From: Magnetospira sp. | Lineage (GTDB): Bacteria; Pseudomonadota; Alphaproteobacteria; Rhodospirillales; Magnetospiraceae | DNA length: 6,293 nucleotides | NCBI GenBank assembly: GCA_028277325.1 | Contig: JANQGL010000013.1 | Coordinates: 1-6,293, forward strand | Reading direction: 5' to 3' | Shown: piece after piece, positions 6,211 through 6,293 of the stretch | Position numbering within the stretch: position 1 is the first letter of the stretch | Layout of the letters: every line of letters begins with the position of its first letter | Program-made: the position numbers and the translations under genes | Notes under the pieces: model-generated | Told to the model about the DNA's origin: nothing | The model's input: the letters and a program-made list of their open reading frames with translations, nothing else | Databases searched by the model: none

Positions 6211-6293
6211 GCAATCGGCCCGGCTCCGGGAGTTAGGACGAAGGACATGCCGGGCATGTTCGAGGACGAACGACGCCGAGCCGGGCCGATTGC
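6211..6293. repeat. Palindromic element: perfect 16-base inverted repeat with nested hairpins
   Basis: GCAATCGGCCCGGCTC (6211-6226) is matched perfectly by GAGCCGGGCCGATTGC (6278-6293), with a 51-base spacer. Inside the spacer are ACATGCC-G-GGCATGT (6245-6259), GTTCG-AGGA-CGAAC (6258-6271, overlapping it by two bases so the two stems compete) and an 8-base direct repeat AGGACGAA (6235-6242, 6263-6270). The right arm ends at the last base of the window, so the repeat may be longer. It could be a REP/BIME-like or MITE-like dispersed repeat, a bidirectional transcription-ending structure without a T-tract, or a structured RNA. I see no open frame of note in it and cannot decide among these. Confidence 0.6.

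Noticed and set aside
3851..6214. 787-codon minus-strand open frame opposite the GH57 gene
   Set aside because: It is a shadow typical of GC-rich DNA: the protein is full of low-complexity His/Arg/Val/Gly/Ala with no recognisable motif, while the plus strand encodes clear GH57 motifs.

Overview
The window is very GC-rich, and nearly every wobble base in its genes is G or C. Gene density and gene types point to a GC-rich proteobacterium. A free-living alphaproteobacterium of the Rhodospirillales kind is my best guess, based on the 'SHDLRQPIQAL' style of histidine kinase, the long DmdC-type acyl-CoA dehydrogenase and the PaaY protein. This is inference from protein style, not a taxonomic identification.

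Layout: (i) 1-1448, minus strand: a GAF-PAS-HisKA-HATPase sensor histidine kinase whose C-terminal end runs off the left edge of the window. (ii) 1449-1527: a 79-base gap holding a plausible sigma70-type promoter for the kinase. (iii) 1528-3282, minus: a 584-residue acyl-CoA dehydrogenase of the long family with an extra C-terminal domain. (iv) 3279-3890, minus: a PaaY-type hexapeptide-repeat (gamma-carbonic-anhydrase fold) protein. Its stop codon overlaps the GTG start of the dehydrogenase by 4 bases, so the two are translated as a coupled pair, PaaY first. (v) 3891-4057: a 167-base divergent control region with an 8+8 inverted repeat and a direct repeat. (vi) 4058-6172, plus: a 704-residue cytoplasmic glycoside hydrolase of family GH57. 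(vii) 6173-6293: non-coding DNA dominated by a perfect 16-base inverted repeat that encloses smaller palindromes and ends exactly at the window edge.

How they work together: the PaaY-like protein and the dehydrogenase probably form one acyl-CoA metabolism module. One protein oxidises an acyl-CoA. The other, by analogy with E. coli PaaY, may remove dead-end CoA thioesters. The GH57 enzyme is transcribed the other way and probably acts on internal alpha-glucan; nothing in the sequence links it to the acyl-CoA pair beyond the shared intergenic region. The kinase probably has its own promoter and its signal is unknown.

I found no CRISPR array, tRNA, rRNA, transposase or phage gene, and no convincing new multi-gene system. 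The points most worth a second look are the deviant GH57 motifs, the compact PaaY-dehydrogenase pair and the structured element at the right edge.
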